This document shows positions 42,539-50,049 of a DNA stretch of 50,144 bases, piece by piece (the stretch's first letter is position 1; every line of letters starts with the position of its first letter). The notes below the pieces were generated by a model. It made no database searches and was not told the origin of the DNA. It saw nothing but the letters and a program-made list of their open reading frames with translations. The translations under genes were made by a program, and so were the position numbers. Source of the DNA: Flavonifractor sp. An82 (lineage in GTDB: Bacteria; Bacillota; Clostridia; Oscillospirales; Oscillospiraceae); assembly GCF_002159265.1 (NCBI RefSeq), contig NZ_NFHG01000021.1, forward strand, positions 1-50,144, given 5' to 3'.

Positions 42539-44599
42539 ATGGCTGATTTTATGGAGACCGAAGATAAACGGTCTGTGATCAAAGAGAAACTGCGGCAACA
42601 GTTCGATGGAAAGATCGTCCGCAAGGACTTGACCAAGAAAATCAAAGAGGGCGCAAATGTCCCGGTCTATGTTTTGGAATTCCTTCTGGGACAGTACTGT
42701 AGCTCAGATGACCCGGAAGTCGTTGAGGACGGGGTGAACAATGTCAAGCGCATTTTGGCAGACAACTTCGTCCGCCCGGATGAGGCGCAGAAGATCCTCT
42801 CCATTCTCCGGCAGCGGGGCAGCTACACCGTGATCGACAAGATCACGGTCAACCTGAACATCAAGCGGGACTACTACGAGGCCGAGTTCTCCAATCTTGG
42901 CCTGAAAGACATCCCCATTGATGAAGAATATCCTGCCAAGTTTGACAGGCTGCTCTGTGGTGGTATCTGGTGCATTGTTCAGCTGGATTACGAATACATG
43001 GAAGAAGACCGAAACGGAACGCCGATCCGCATTCGCAAGCTCACGCCCATCCAAATGCCCCATGTGGACATCGCTGATCTGAAACAAGGGCGTAAGGCGT
43101 TCACGCAAGACGAGTGGATGGATGTGCTGCTACGCTCTATTGGCATGGAGCCGAATACGCTTTCCTACCGCGAGAAGTGGTTGCTCATCATCCGTATGCT
43201 GCCGCTTGTGGAGAACAACTTCAATCTCTGCGAGCTGGGGCCGAGAAGCACAGGCAAATCTCATCTCTATAAAGAGATTTCCCCCAACAGCATTCTGGTC
43301 TCCGGTGGACAGACCACCGTTGCCAATCTCTTTTACAACATGGGTCGCAAGACCGTAGGTCTGGTTGGCCTTTGGGACTGCGTGGCCTTTGATGAGGTTG
43401 CCGGTATCAAATTCAAGGACAAAGATGGAGTTCAGATCATGAAGGACTATATGGCCTCCGGTTCCTTTGCCCGTGGTAAGGAAGAAAAAGCGGCCAATGC
43501 TTCGATGGTTTTTGTGGGCAACATTAATCAGAGCGTGGATGTGCTGCTCAAGACCTCCAGCCTATTTGATCCTTTCCCGCCGGAGATGGGGACCGATACG
43601 GCCTTCCTTGACCGCATTCACTGTTATCTCCCCGGTTGGGAGATTCCCAAATTCCGTCCTGAGCATTTTACTGATGACTACGGCTTTATCACAGACTATC
43701 TGGCCGAATTTATCCGCGAGTTGCGCAAGGAACAATACGGAGATGCCCTCGACAAGTATTTTCGCTTAGGTTCCAACCTCAATCAGCGAGACACCATAGC
43801 GGTGAGACGAATGGTGGATGGACTGGTCAAGCTGATCTATCCAGACGGCGAGTTCACAAAAGCGCAGCTGGAAGAGATCCTGAAACTTGCGCTGGAGATG
43901 CGCCGCCGCGTCAAAGAGCAGTTGAAAAAACTGGGAGGCATGGAGTTCTATGATGTGAACTTCTCCTACATTGACAAGGACAGCTTTGAGGAAACCTATG
44001 TGTCTGTACCGGAACAAGGCGGTGGCAAACTGATCCCAGAGGGAATGTGCAATCCCGGTCAGGTCTATACCGTATCTCAAGGAAAGTCCGGTATGATTGG
44101 CGTATTTCGTCTGGAGTCGCAGATGCTTCCCGGCAACGGAAAGTTCGAGCGCACCGGCCTTGGCTCAGATCGCGAGGTCAAGGAAGCGACGAACACTGCC
44201 TTTAACTTTCTCAAAGCCAATGCAGGACACATCAGCGGGATGATTAGTACCACGACGAAGGATTATATCGTCAACTATCAGGATTTGCAGGGAATCGGCA
44301 TGACGAATAAGCTTGCTCTTCCCACTCTGATTGCGCTGGCCTCCATTGCACTGAATAAGCCTACTGTGAGCAGTCTGGCGGTTATGGGAGAGATTAGCAT
44401 AGCCGGAACAATGATGAAGGTTGATGAACTGGCAAATGCTCTGCAAGTCTGTTTGGATAGCGGTGCAAAGAAAGTGTTGTTACCTATCACATCAGCAGCA
44501 GATCTTGGTTCTGTTCCATCTGAGCTGATCGGTTGCTTTAATCTAATTTTCTACCAAAGTGCAGAAGATGCGGTGTTTAAGGCTTTAGGTGTTGAGTGA
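42539..44599 (+). CDS. brxL: BREX Lon-like protein BrxL
   Basis: A 686-aa BrxL. The ATG at 42539 follows GGGGGG; a GTG nine bases earlier is the alternative. The N-terminal part carries the DNA-binding domain; the centre is an AAA+ core with ELGPRSTGKSHLYKEIS near 228 (Walker A) and VAFDEVAGIKFKDKDG (Walker B). The C-terminal 100 residues are Lon-protease-like (SSLAVMGEISIAGTMMKVDELANALQVCLDSGAKKVLLP). BrxL forms a DNA-translocating ring and is the anti-phage effector of type 1 BREX. It looks intact and closes the locus. No clear terminator follows. Confidence 0.92.
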   Translation: MADFMETEDKRSVIKEKLRQQFDGKIVRKDLTKKIKEGANVPVYVLEFLLGQYCSSDDPEVVEDGVNNVKRILADNFVRPDEAQKILSILRQRGSYTVIDKITVNLNIKRDYYEAEFSNLGLKDIPIDEEYPAKFDRLLCGGIWCIVQLDYEYMEEDRNGTPIRIRKLTPIQMPHVDIADLKQGRKAFTQDEWMDVLLRSIGMEPNTLSYREKWLLIIRMLPLVENNFNLCELGPRSTGKSHLYKEISPNSILVSGGQTTVANLFYNMGRKTVGLVGLWDCVAFDEVAGIKFKDKDGVQIMKDYMASGSFARGKEEKAANASMVFVGNINQSVDVLLKTSSLFDPFPPEMGTDTAFLDRIHCYLPGWEIPKFRPEHFTDDYGFITDYLAEFIRELRKEQYGDALDKYFRLGSNLNQRDTIAVRRMVDGLVKLIYPDGEFTKAQLEEILKLALEMRRRVKEQLKKLGGMEFYDVNFSYIDKDSFEETYVSVPEQGGGKLIPEGMCNPGQVYTVSQGKSGMIGVFRLESQMLPGNGKFERTGLGSDREVKEATNTAFNFLKANAGHISGMISTTTKDYIVNYQDLQGIGMTNKLALPTLIALASIALNKPTVSSLAVMGEISIAGTMMKVDELANALQVCLDSGAKKVLLPITSAADLGSVPSELIGCFNLIFYQSAEDAVFKALGVE

Positions 44600-44837
44600 T
44601 GATGACCTTTTCAACATGCATTTCTTTTCTACGCTACATTCAGGCTGCCCCTATAGCTATGCAATGGTACTGTCGAACATGAAAACGCGAAAGATGAGAC
44701 AGTTCCAAAGTAAACCTGGGTAACTACTCCAAGCACAGATTTATCTTCCAAAAAACGTGAGAGTGGTTGTTGAAAAATTGCAATGATCACTCTGTAGGCA
44801 GTAACCAAAAGCGTATACAGAAATGTGAGGTGACCAG

Positions 44838-45545
44838 ATGGCAGAAAGAAAAATTCGCGCTGGGTACTACCGGCGGTATGACGGCAAGGTGGTCTATGTG
44901 GTCTCCCTGGCCACCGACGCCGACACCGGCGAGGAAAGTGCCATCTGGACCACCTACCCTTTTGCGGCTGTCCCCAGATACTACACCTCCAGCAAAAAGT
45001 CCTTCTGTGCCTTTGTGGAAGTGAACGGTGAGCGGAAAGCCAAGTATAAGCGGCTGCTCAACATGAAGATCTCAGGTGAAGTAATAGAACGGCTGGAGGA
45101 AGAAGGCTTCCGGGGACCGGTTCGTAAACGGCAGCGACCACAGCCGGATGAAACATACGACTCCCGCAAGTACCAGCAATCTCTTACCTACTACGCATAC
45201 GCAAAAGATCTCTGCGAGCACTACAACTTTGACCGGAGCAAATATCGCCTCTGCGTAAAGGAAAAGAGGTTCGTTGCCATCACCAAAAGTAACTTCGCCA
45301 AGCTGAAAGAGGACCTGCAGTTTCTGGACAATGCCCTGAAAACGGTGCTGGCTGCATACTAGGATTATTTCCGGGAACGATTCATGGATGGCCTGTCCAT
45401 CCGCAAGTACGCGGAAGCCCATCAGCTGAACCGTGGCAGCGTGGACTATCAGCAAAAGAAATTCTTCTCTGCCTTGGCCTCTCTGCTGAAAGAGCGGGAC
45501 GAGGCGGAGGGAACATGCCGGCTGCTGAAACCAGCACAAAAGTAA
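44838..45545 (+). pseudogene. Mobile-element protein interrupted by an in-frame amber codon
   Basis: The frame starting at 44838 (GTGAGGTG before it) encodes 174 aa and meets TAG at 45360-45362, then continues in frame without other stops to TAA at 45543-45545: DYFRERFMDGLSIRKYAEAHQLNRGSVDYQQKKFFSALASLLKERDEAEG. The extension reads as a helix-turn-helix, so the original protein was probably 235 aa with a C-terminal DNA-binding or sigma-region-4-like end. The first part contains GYYRRYDGKVVYVV and YDSRKYQQSLTYYAYAKDLCEHY. A nonsense mutation is most likely; amber readthrough is possible but unsupported. A good terminator follows. Confidence 0.65.
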
Positions 45546-45558
45546 ATAATCCAACCTC

Positions 45559-45596
45559 AAACGGAGCGTCTGCACAAAGCAGGCGCTCCGTTTTTC
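45559..45596 (+). terminator. Intrinsic terminator
   Basis: AAACGGAGCGTCTGC pairs with GCAGGCGCTCCGTTT (one G-U pair) around ACAAA, followed by TTTCTG. It ends the interrupted gene ahead of element 2's excisionase. Confidence 0.85.
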
Positions 45597-45605
45597 TGTC
45601 AAATA

Positions 45606-45687
45606 TATGTCAGTGGGATATATTTTCCCCTATACAAGTAGAGAGGTAACTCGGACACCATCCAAAGGTTATGTCAAACCTATGTCA
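45606..45687 (+). repeat. Three TATGTCA repeats before the element 2 excisionase
   Basis: TATGTCA occurs at 45606-45612, 45670-45676 and 45681-45687, the last two 11 bp apart. Such spacing would place two copies on the same face of the helix, as for a regulator or excisionase binding to arm sites. They may also be chance repeats. Confidence 0.3.
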
Positions 45688-45735
45688 CGCGCAAATGTTC
45701 GCGGCTAAAGAAGTAGAGGGAGTTTTGAGAAGGAG

Positions 45736-45924
45736 ATGGTCAACACGAAAAAATCTGTCTACAAAAACCACACCGAGGCAAGGGCGCTGGGCGTATCACC
45801 GTCCAGCGGGTATGAACTGATGCACCAACCGGATTTCACGGTGCTGCGTGTGGGCAACTGCATGGTGGTGCCGAAAGAAAAGTACATTCAGTGGATGGCG
45901 GAGCATACAGGAGGTGTTATATGA
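45736..45924 (+). CDS. Excisionase-type HTH protein (element 2)
   Basis: A 62-aa homologue of the protein at 16904: SVYKNHTEARALGVSPSSGYELMHQPDFTVLRVGNCMVVPKEKYIQWMAEHTGG. The first helix is shortened (the LLAQVL segment of the other copy is absent), so function may be reduced. AAGGAG precedes the start. Its stop overlaps the next start by 4 bp, as in element 1. Confidence 0.75.
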   Translation: MVNTKKSVYKNHTEARALGVSPSSGYELMHQPDFTVLRVGNCMVVPKEKYIQWMAEHTGGVI

Positions 45925-46466
45925 AGTTCCAACAGTGGCCCAAACGAGATCCCGACAAAAACTATTTCAAGGTTCCCAACGAAATTTTTCACATCGGTCT
46001 CAGCTACCCGGAGATCTCCATCTACTGCTATCTGCTGAGCATCGAGGACAGAGAAACCTACCAGTGCTACCCCAGCTACAAAACTATCGGTAAGGCGCTG
46101 GGTATGAGTGAGAACACCGTGAGCAAGTATGTGCGCAGCCTGGAGGAGAAAGGTCTCATCCGTACTGAGCCGACGATGGTGCGAAGCAAAGACGGCAGGC
46201 CTCTCAACGGAAATCTGCTCTACACCATCCGTCCGATCCAGGCAGCAATCGAATTGTTCTACGAGCGGCAGTTCCAGCAGCTGGAGGAGGATGCTGCCCG
46301 TCAGAGGGCGATGGCACGCTTCGCAGAATCGGCCCGTGAAAGCCCCCAGAACGCCCTGTGTGCGCCTTTCGGGGAGGAAGCGAGTCCCAGTGCCGACCCG
46401 GGGTTGAAGGCCCGATTTGGCCCGCTTTCGGAGGAACTCTCAAGGACGAAAGAAAAAGCAGGATAA
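45921..46466 (+). CDS. Winged-helix replication/regulatory protein (element 2)
   Basis: A 181-aa homologue of the gene at 17110: QQWPKRDPDKNYFKVPNEIFHIGLSYPEISIYCYLLSIEDRETYQCYPSYKTIGKALGMSENTVSKYVRSLEEKGLI. The winged helix is at about 62-97, and the C-terminus is longer, rich in Ala and Glu. The same gene order (excisionase, this gene, palindrome region, accessory protein, relaxase) shows the two modules are related. The ATG at 45921 follows GGAGG. Confidence 0.8.
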   Translation: MKFQQWPKRDPDKNYFKVPNEIFHIGLSYPEISIYCYLLSIEDRETYQCYPSYKTIGKALGMSENTVSKYVRSLEEKGLIRTEPTMVRSKDGRPLNGNLLYTIRPIQAAIELFYERQFQQLEEDAARQRAMARFAESARESPQNALCAPFGEEASPSADPGLKARFGPLSEELSRTKEKAG

Positions 46467-46653
46467 ACGACGGGGTCGCAAGCGCCCCCGTCAGAAGCAT
46501 CTCTGCCCGCAGTGCGGGCAGTTGCGGGGGCTTTTGCGGGGATTGGAAATGGGGTCGAAATCCGGGCAGTGATATCGTCTCTGCGGTCACTATCCCCAAA
46601 AGCCTACTGTCACAAGGAAAAAACAGGGGTCAACCCCCGGAAAGGAGAACATT
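46467..46653. other. Candidate oriT region of element 2
   Basis: A gap of about 190 bases containing the palindrome GCCCGCAGTGCGGGC at 46504-46518, identical in its 15 bases to 18068-18082 and followed by a similar GTTGCGGGG flank. It sits in the same place, between the winged-helix gene and the relaxosome genes. The direct repeats seen in element 1 are not obvious here. Confidence 0.5.
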
Positions 46654-47073
46654 ATGAGCAAAAAAGAAAAATTCCCCCTCTACCTCTCACCGGAGAAAAA
46701 GGCCATCCTGGAGCGCCGGTATCAGGAGGACGGGAGCCGGAGCATCACCGCCTTCATTGAACGGGCGGTGGACTTTTATCTGGACTACCTCAGTGCCAAC
46801 AGCGCCGGACTGTTTCTTCCCACCTCCATCAAGTCCTATCTGGACGGAAGGATGGGACAACTGGAAGAGCGGCTGTCCTCCATCGCCTTCCGGCAGGCGG
46901 TGGAGCAGGACATGGTGGCCGGTATCCTCGCCGACGCGTATCAGTTCAGCGGCGAGGATCTGCGCCGGCGGCGGGCGGAGAGCGTTCAAAATGTACGGAA
47001 AACCAATGGCCGCATCTCGCTGGAGCAACGGGTGCGTGATGCTTGGGAGGAGGACGATGAGTGGCAGGATTGA
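46654..47073 (+). CDS. Relaxosome accessory (MobC-like) protein, element 2
   Basis: A 139-aa counterpart of the gene at 18220: FPLYLSPEKKAILERRYQEDGSRSITAFIERAVDFYLDYL at the start is a ribbon-helix-helix-like segment, and FRQAVEQDMVAGILADAY aligns with FKQAVDQDLMANLFASGT of the other copy. AAAGGAG precedes the start. It overlaps the relaxase start (GTG at 47061). It is likely to bind the palindrome region upstream. Confidence 0.75.
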   Translation: MSKKEKFPLYLSPEKKAILERRYQEDGSRSITAFIERAVDFYLDYLSANSAGLFLPTSIKSYLDGRMGQLEERLSSIAFRQAVEQDMVAGILADAYQFSGEDLRRRRAESVQNVRKTNGRISLEQRVRDAWEEDDEWQD

Positions 47074-48482
47074 TTGTGAAGAGCCCTTATCTCAAGTGCG
47101 GAGGCGGCAGTTCGGTCAGTGGCTATCTGAGGTACATCGGCACACGGGAACGGGTTGAGATCCTCACAGATGACCGTCCGCCCACTCGAAAGCAGGAGCA
47201 GCTCATCACCAAACTGACAAAGGATTTTCCGGAGGCCAGGGAGCTGGGCGAGTATTCCGATTACAAAGACAAGCCCACCAAGGCCAATGCCTCGGTCTTT
47301 ATCACCCGAGCACTGGAGGAAAACTGGTCTCAAGTGCAGCAATCAGATGGCTACATGAAGTACATCGCTACTCGGCCTCGCGCGGAGCGGCTTGGTGACC
47401 ACGGGCTCTTTGGTGATGAGGAGGCCGTGAATTTGGAACAGGCCATGCGAGAGCTGGATCAATACAACGGGAATGTGTGGACGCATATCCTCTCACTGAA
47501 GCGTGAGGACGCTGCGCGTCTTGGATATGACAATGCCAAAGCGTGGCGGAACCTGCTCCGAGCCAATCGCAATGAAGTCGCTACCGCTATGAACATCCAA
47601 CCAAATCACTTCCGCTGGTATGCCGCCTTCCACGATGAGGGCAAGCATCCCCATGTCCACATGATGGCGTGGTCGACACAGCCGGGAGAAGCATATCTCA
47701 CGCGGGATGGTATCCGCAACATCAAATCTGCGCTCACCAATCAGATCTTCAAACAGGAGATGCTCCACACCTACGAACAGAAGTCACAATCGAGGGATGA
47801 ACTGGTGCGGGAGGCACGCCGCGCGATCCGGCAGCTCACCCAGGAGATGACACGAAGTATCTGTACGACTCCTGAGATTGAGCAGAAGATGGAGCAGCTG
47901 GCCGGACAACTGGAAACGGTCAAAGGCAAAAAATCCTACGGCTACCTTCCCAAGTCCGTGAAGAAAACCGTGGACGAGGTAGTGGACAAGCTGGAGGAGC
48001 TGCCAGTGGTGCGTGAGTGCTACGACCGGTGGTGCTGGCTCCAGGATGAGGTAGAGAGCTACTACCACAACAACCCCAGAGAGCGAAAAAAGCTGTCCCA
48101 GGAGAAAGAGTTCCGGCAGATCAAAAACGCTGTCATCCAGGAAGCGGAGCGCATCCGGCTGGGCGAGATCTCTTTCGAGGACGATGGCATATCTCAAACT
48201 GATGAACCGGAACACGCGCGGAATGAATCCCAAGCCTGCCGGGAACTGTGGCGAATCATTGGGAATGAGGACATTTCTCTGGACTACCGTGACCGGGCGG
48301 TGGAGAAGCTGGAGCAGGTGGCGGAGCGCGGCGACGCCCACGCGCAATACCGGATGGGGCAGCTCTACCGGGACGGTCCTCTGCTAATCCCGGACAACCA
48401 TAAGGCAAAGCGCTGGCTCACCCAGGCAGCGAAACAAGGTCTGCCGGAAGCACAGTATGGGCACAAGCGGATAAGGATCTAA
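47061..48482 (+). CDS. MobP3-type relaxase, C-terminally truncated (element 2)
   Basis: A 473-aa relaxase with a GTG start. It contains YLRYIGTRERVE, YMKYIATRPRAERLG, THILSLKREDAARLGYDNAKAWRNLL and HPHVHMMAW (near residue 195), so the nicking domain is complete; it has an extra N-terminal YIGTRE block relative to element 1. After one Sel1-like repeat (AQYRMGQLYRDG, AKRWLTQAAKQGLPEAQY) the sequence turns into GHKRIRI and stops, where the other copy continues with more repeats. The cut lies near 48460, next to the end of a converging XRE gene. The relaxase domain could still act. Confidence 0.82.
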   Translation: MAGLIVKSPYLKCGGGSSVSGYLRYIGTRERVEILTDDRPPTRKQEQLITKLTKDFPEARELGEYSDYKDKPTKANASVFITRALEENWSQVQQSDGYMKYIATRPRAERLGDHGLFGDEEAVNLEQAMRELDQYNGNVWTHILSLKREDAARLGYDNAKAWRNLLRANRNEVATAMNIQPNHFRWYAAFHDEGKHPHVHMMAWSTQPGEAYLTRDGIRNIKSALTNQIFKQEMLHTYEQKSQSRDELVREARRAIRQLTQEMTRSICTTPEIEQKMEQLAGQLETVKGKKSYGYLPKSVKKTVDEVVDKLEELPVVRECYDRWCWLQDEVESYYHNNPRERKKLSQEKEFRQIKNAVIQEAERIRLGEISFEDDGISQTDEPEHARNESQACRELWRIIGNEDISLDYRDRAVEKLEQVAERGDAHAQYRMGQLYRDGPLLIPDNHKAKRWLTQAAKQGLPEAQYGHKRIRI

Positions 48483-48817
48483 GCGGTTTTGAAATTCTGC
48501 CATGCCCACTGTACCTGAAGAAATGTCCCCATAAAAAGACCTGAGCAGCAGGCGACTGCCTGCTGCTCCCAAGAAACGATATGAGAAGTGGAGATGATGA
48601 TCTCGTTCATCGGCACCTGGAGTAAAGCGCTCAGTGCATAGAGGTTATCTACACTGGGAAGGCTCTGGCCCCGCTGCCATTTGTAGATGGCTTGCGGCTC
48701 CTCAAATCCGAAATAGTGCTGGAGATCTCGGACTGTCAGGCCGCGATCCTTCCGGAGCCGGCAGATATTCGCCCCGGTAGCCACGGGATCGATGACAGGA
48801 AACTGAATCATGGACAT
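48479..48817 (-). CDS. XRE-family HTH regulator
   Basis: A 112-aa protein: IDPVATGANICRLRKDRGLTVRDLQHYFGFEEPQAIYKWQRGQSLPSVDNLYALSALLQVPMNEII is a full Cro/CI-type helix-turn-helix. The ATG at 48817 is chosen because GGAGG lies 8 nt before it; an ATG 15 bp upstream has no site. The C-terminal 35 residues (EQQAVACCSGLFMGTF) are Cys-containing and unassigned. It converges on the truncated relaxase and overlaps its stop by 4 bp, unusual for unrelated genes and in keeping with a deletion junction between them. Confidence 0.75.
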   Translation of the reverse strand: MSMIQFPVIDPVATGANICRLRKDRGLTVRDLQHYFGFEEPQAIYKWQRGQSLPSVDNLYALSALLQVPMNEIIISTSHIVSWEQQAVACCSGLFMGTFLQVQWAWQNFKTA

Positions 48818-49046
48818 ATGGATCGCCTCCATTCATCAGGATGATCTCCGCCTCAGCCTCAGCGGAGTACTTCAGCATACCTGATATGTTCTGAAATAGC
48901 AAGCGATTTTTGCCATTTGTAATGAGATTGTTATAGAAGAGTCCATGATTGAAACACCCACAGTGCTATCAGCATATCAACTGGCTATCACTGTGCCATG
49001 CCCTCTGGGGTGATTATACCAAGACAAAAAAAGGAGATGATCAGCT

Positions 49047-49223
49047 GTGACGCAGTTGGTTCCATTGGACAAACGCAGTAAGAAAGCCCAGCGGGAATAC
49101 CACGCGAAACAGCGTGGCTCCTGGCACGGGGTCAACCCTATCACCCGAGCCGTACAGAACAGGAAGACTTATGACAGAGCAAGAGTTAAACAAGCGGATC
49201 GCCGAGATCTTGGGATCTACTAA
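49047..49223 (+). CDS. Small basic mobile-element protein
   Basis: A 58-aa frame starting at GTG 49047 with AAAGGAG upstream: TQLVPLDKRSKKAQREYHAKQRGSWHGVNPITRAVQNRKTYDRARVKQ. I recall very similar short 'KKAQREYhaqQRGSW.GvNPvTR.v...KaYdR' proteins in mobilizable elements of Clostridia. It is strongly basic and may bind nucleic acid. Overlapping frames exist, but this one has the best ribosome binding site and the recognisable pattern. Confidence 0.55.
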   Translation: MTQLVPLDKRSKKAQREYHAKQRGSWHGVNPITRAVQNRKTYDRARVKQADRRDLGIY

Positions 49224-49335
49224 AAACGAGCCCGGGTGCGATCGACGTTCTGGCCGCCAATATCGCCGCACCCAGTGTGTCAGGCACTCAGACCATCTTC
49301 TGTTTTTGATTCAACACAGCAGGTATGCACCAAAC

Positions 49336-49533
49336 ATGGGGTATATCAAGGGAGACTATGAGAGATTAAGAACGTTACTTCATTCTGGACTGCATGTTCA
49401 GTATATGAAGTCCAGCAATTGTCAACGGTATCTGAAGCGAAGATCCAATCGAAAGGTCCGTAAGTATTTCGACCTATCGAAGAAGGGCAACCAGTATCGC
49501 AAAGTGTTCGAATACTGGTGGACGCTCTATTGA
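49336..49533 (+). CDS. Small basic protein or C-terminal fragment
   Basis: A 65-aa segment ending RYLKRRSNRKVRKYFDLSKKGNQYRKVFEYWWTLY. Short proteins with a 'KvRR....KGn.YRKvfdYwW.lY' end occur in Clostridia mobile elements, from memory. The in-frame sequence further upstream (49114-49335) looks frame-shifted and not part of the family, so this may be the remains of a longer gene. There is no clear ribosome binding site. Confidence 0.35.
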   Translation: MGYIKGDYERLRTLLHSGLHVQYMKSSNCQRYLKRRSNRKVRKYFDLSKKGNQYRKVFEYWWTLY

Positions 49534-49790
49534 ATTTAAGATTGGTCAAAGATTGACTTATAGCAAGAGAAATCCTGCTTCACGACCTACACAGCGTAGA
49601 CATACGATCAGGAGTAGCCGACAACCGGACCGATAGAAACGGCAAAATGCGGAAGTTTCCCCGTTAGGGATGGGTTAGGGATTTGGTGGTTTCGGCGGCT
49701 ATCCTCGTTCGTGTGTCCACCGCATCTCCGCCCTTGGAACCGCCGCAAAACAGCAATCTCCAAACCACAAAAACTGAACTCAAAACGCAG
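49534..49790. other. Gene-free stretch before the attachment site
   Basis: About 250 bases between the small genes and the terminator at 49791. I see no frame with a ribosome binding site, no palindrome of note and no RNA gene here. Confidence 0.4.
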
Positions 49791-49816
49791 AAAAACCGCC
49801 TAAACAGGCGGTTTTT
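49791..49816. terminator. Terminator beside the tRNA fragment
   Basis: AAAAACCGCCT and AGGCGGTTTTT form a stem around AAAC, with T-runs on both strands. It lies 10 bp from the 3' end of the tRNA-Pro fragment, as a tRNA terminator would. Confidence 0.8.
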
Positions 49817-49826
49817 CTAAGAAAGG

Positions 49827-49871
49827 TGGTCCGAGTGACAGGATTCGAACCTGCGGCATCCTGCTCCCAAA
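49827..49871 (-). tRNA. 3' fragment of tRNA-Pro(GGG): attachment-site core
   Basis: On the minus strand the sequence reads TTTGGGA (anticodon loop, anticodon GGG), then AGCAG (3' half of the anticodon stem), GCAGGTTCGAATCCTGT (complete T arm), CACTCGG (3' acceptor strand), A and CCA at 49827. The 5' half of the tRNA is absent: beyond 49871 the bases do not pair as anticodon stem, D arm or acceptor. A 45-nt 3' tRNA fragment is the classical scar of a tyrosine-integrase element that recombines at the tRNA 3' end. The intact gene must lie outside the window. Confidence 0.75.
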
Positions 49872-49934
49872 CGGTTGAAGTAAATTTTTTGTGGTTATTT
49901 CCAATTGGTTTTAACCCTTTCCGCTACATTTCAC

Positions 49935-50049
49935 TCACTCTTTGACGCTCTTAATTCCATTGTTTCCGAGTGCTCCGGCGCTGTCTGTGGTCAAACATGT
50001 GGTCAAAGAGCCCTTCTTGACCAGGTACGGCATCCGTGAATACGCCGCC
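49935..50049 (-). pseudogene. Possible 3' end of another integrase gene
   Basis: On the minus strand an open frame ends at 49935: MPYLVKKGSLTTCLTTDSAGALGNNG. It lies next to the tRNA fragment, where integrase genes usually are, and is cut on its 5' side by the IS21-like end at 50050. The stretch is too short to assign; only the position suggests an integrase. Confidence 0.3.

Noticed and set aside
30769-44599. DISARM system
   Set aside because: The genes match BrxA, BrxB, BrxC, PglX, PglZ and BrxL of type 1 BREX; there is no drmA/B/C-like gene.
44600-44837. Possible gene or RNA between brxL and the next gene
   Set aside because: No frame with a ribosome binding site, no clear promoter-terminator pair and only weak dyads were seen.
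49114-49335. N-terminal part of the 139-codon frame at 49114-49533
   Set aside because: It overlaps the better-supported 58-aa gene and looks frame-shifted; only its last 65 codons resemble a known small protein.
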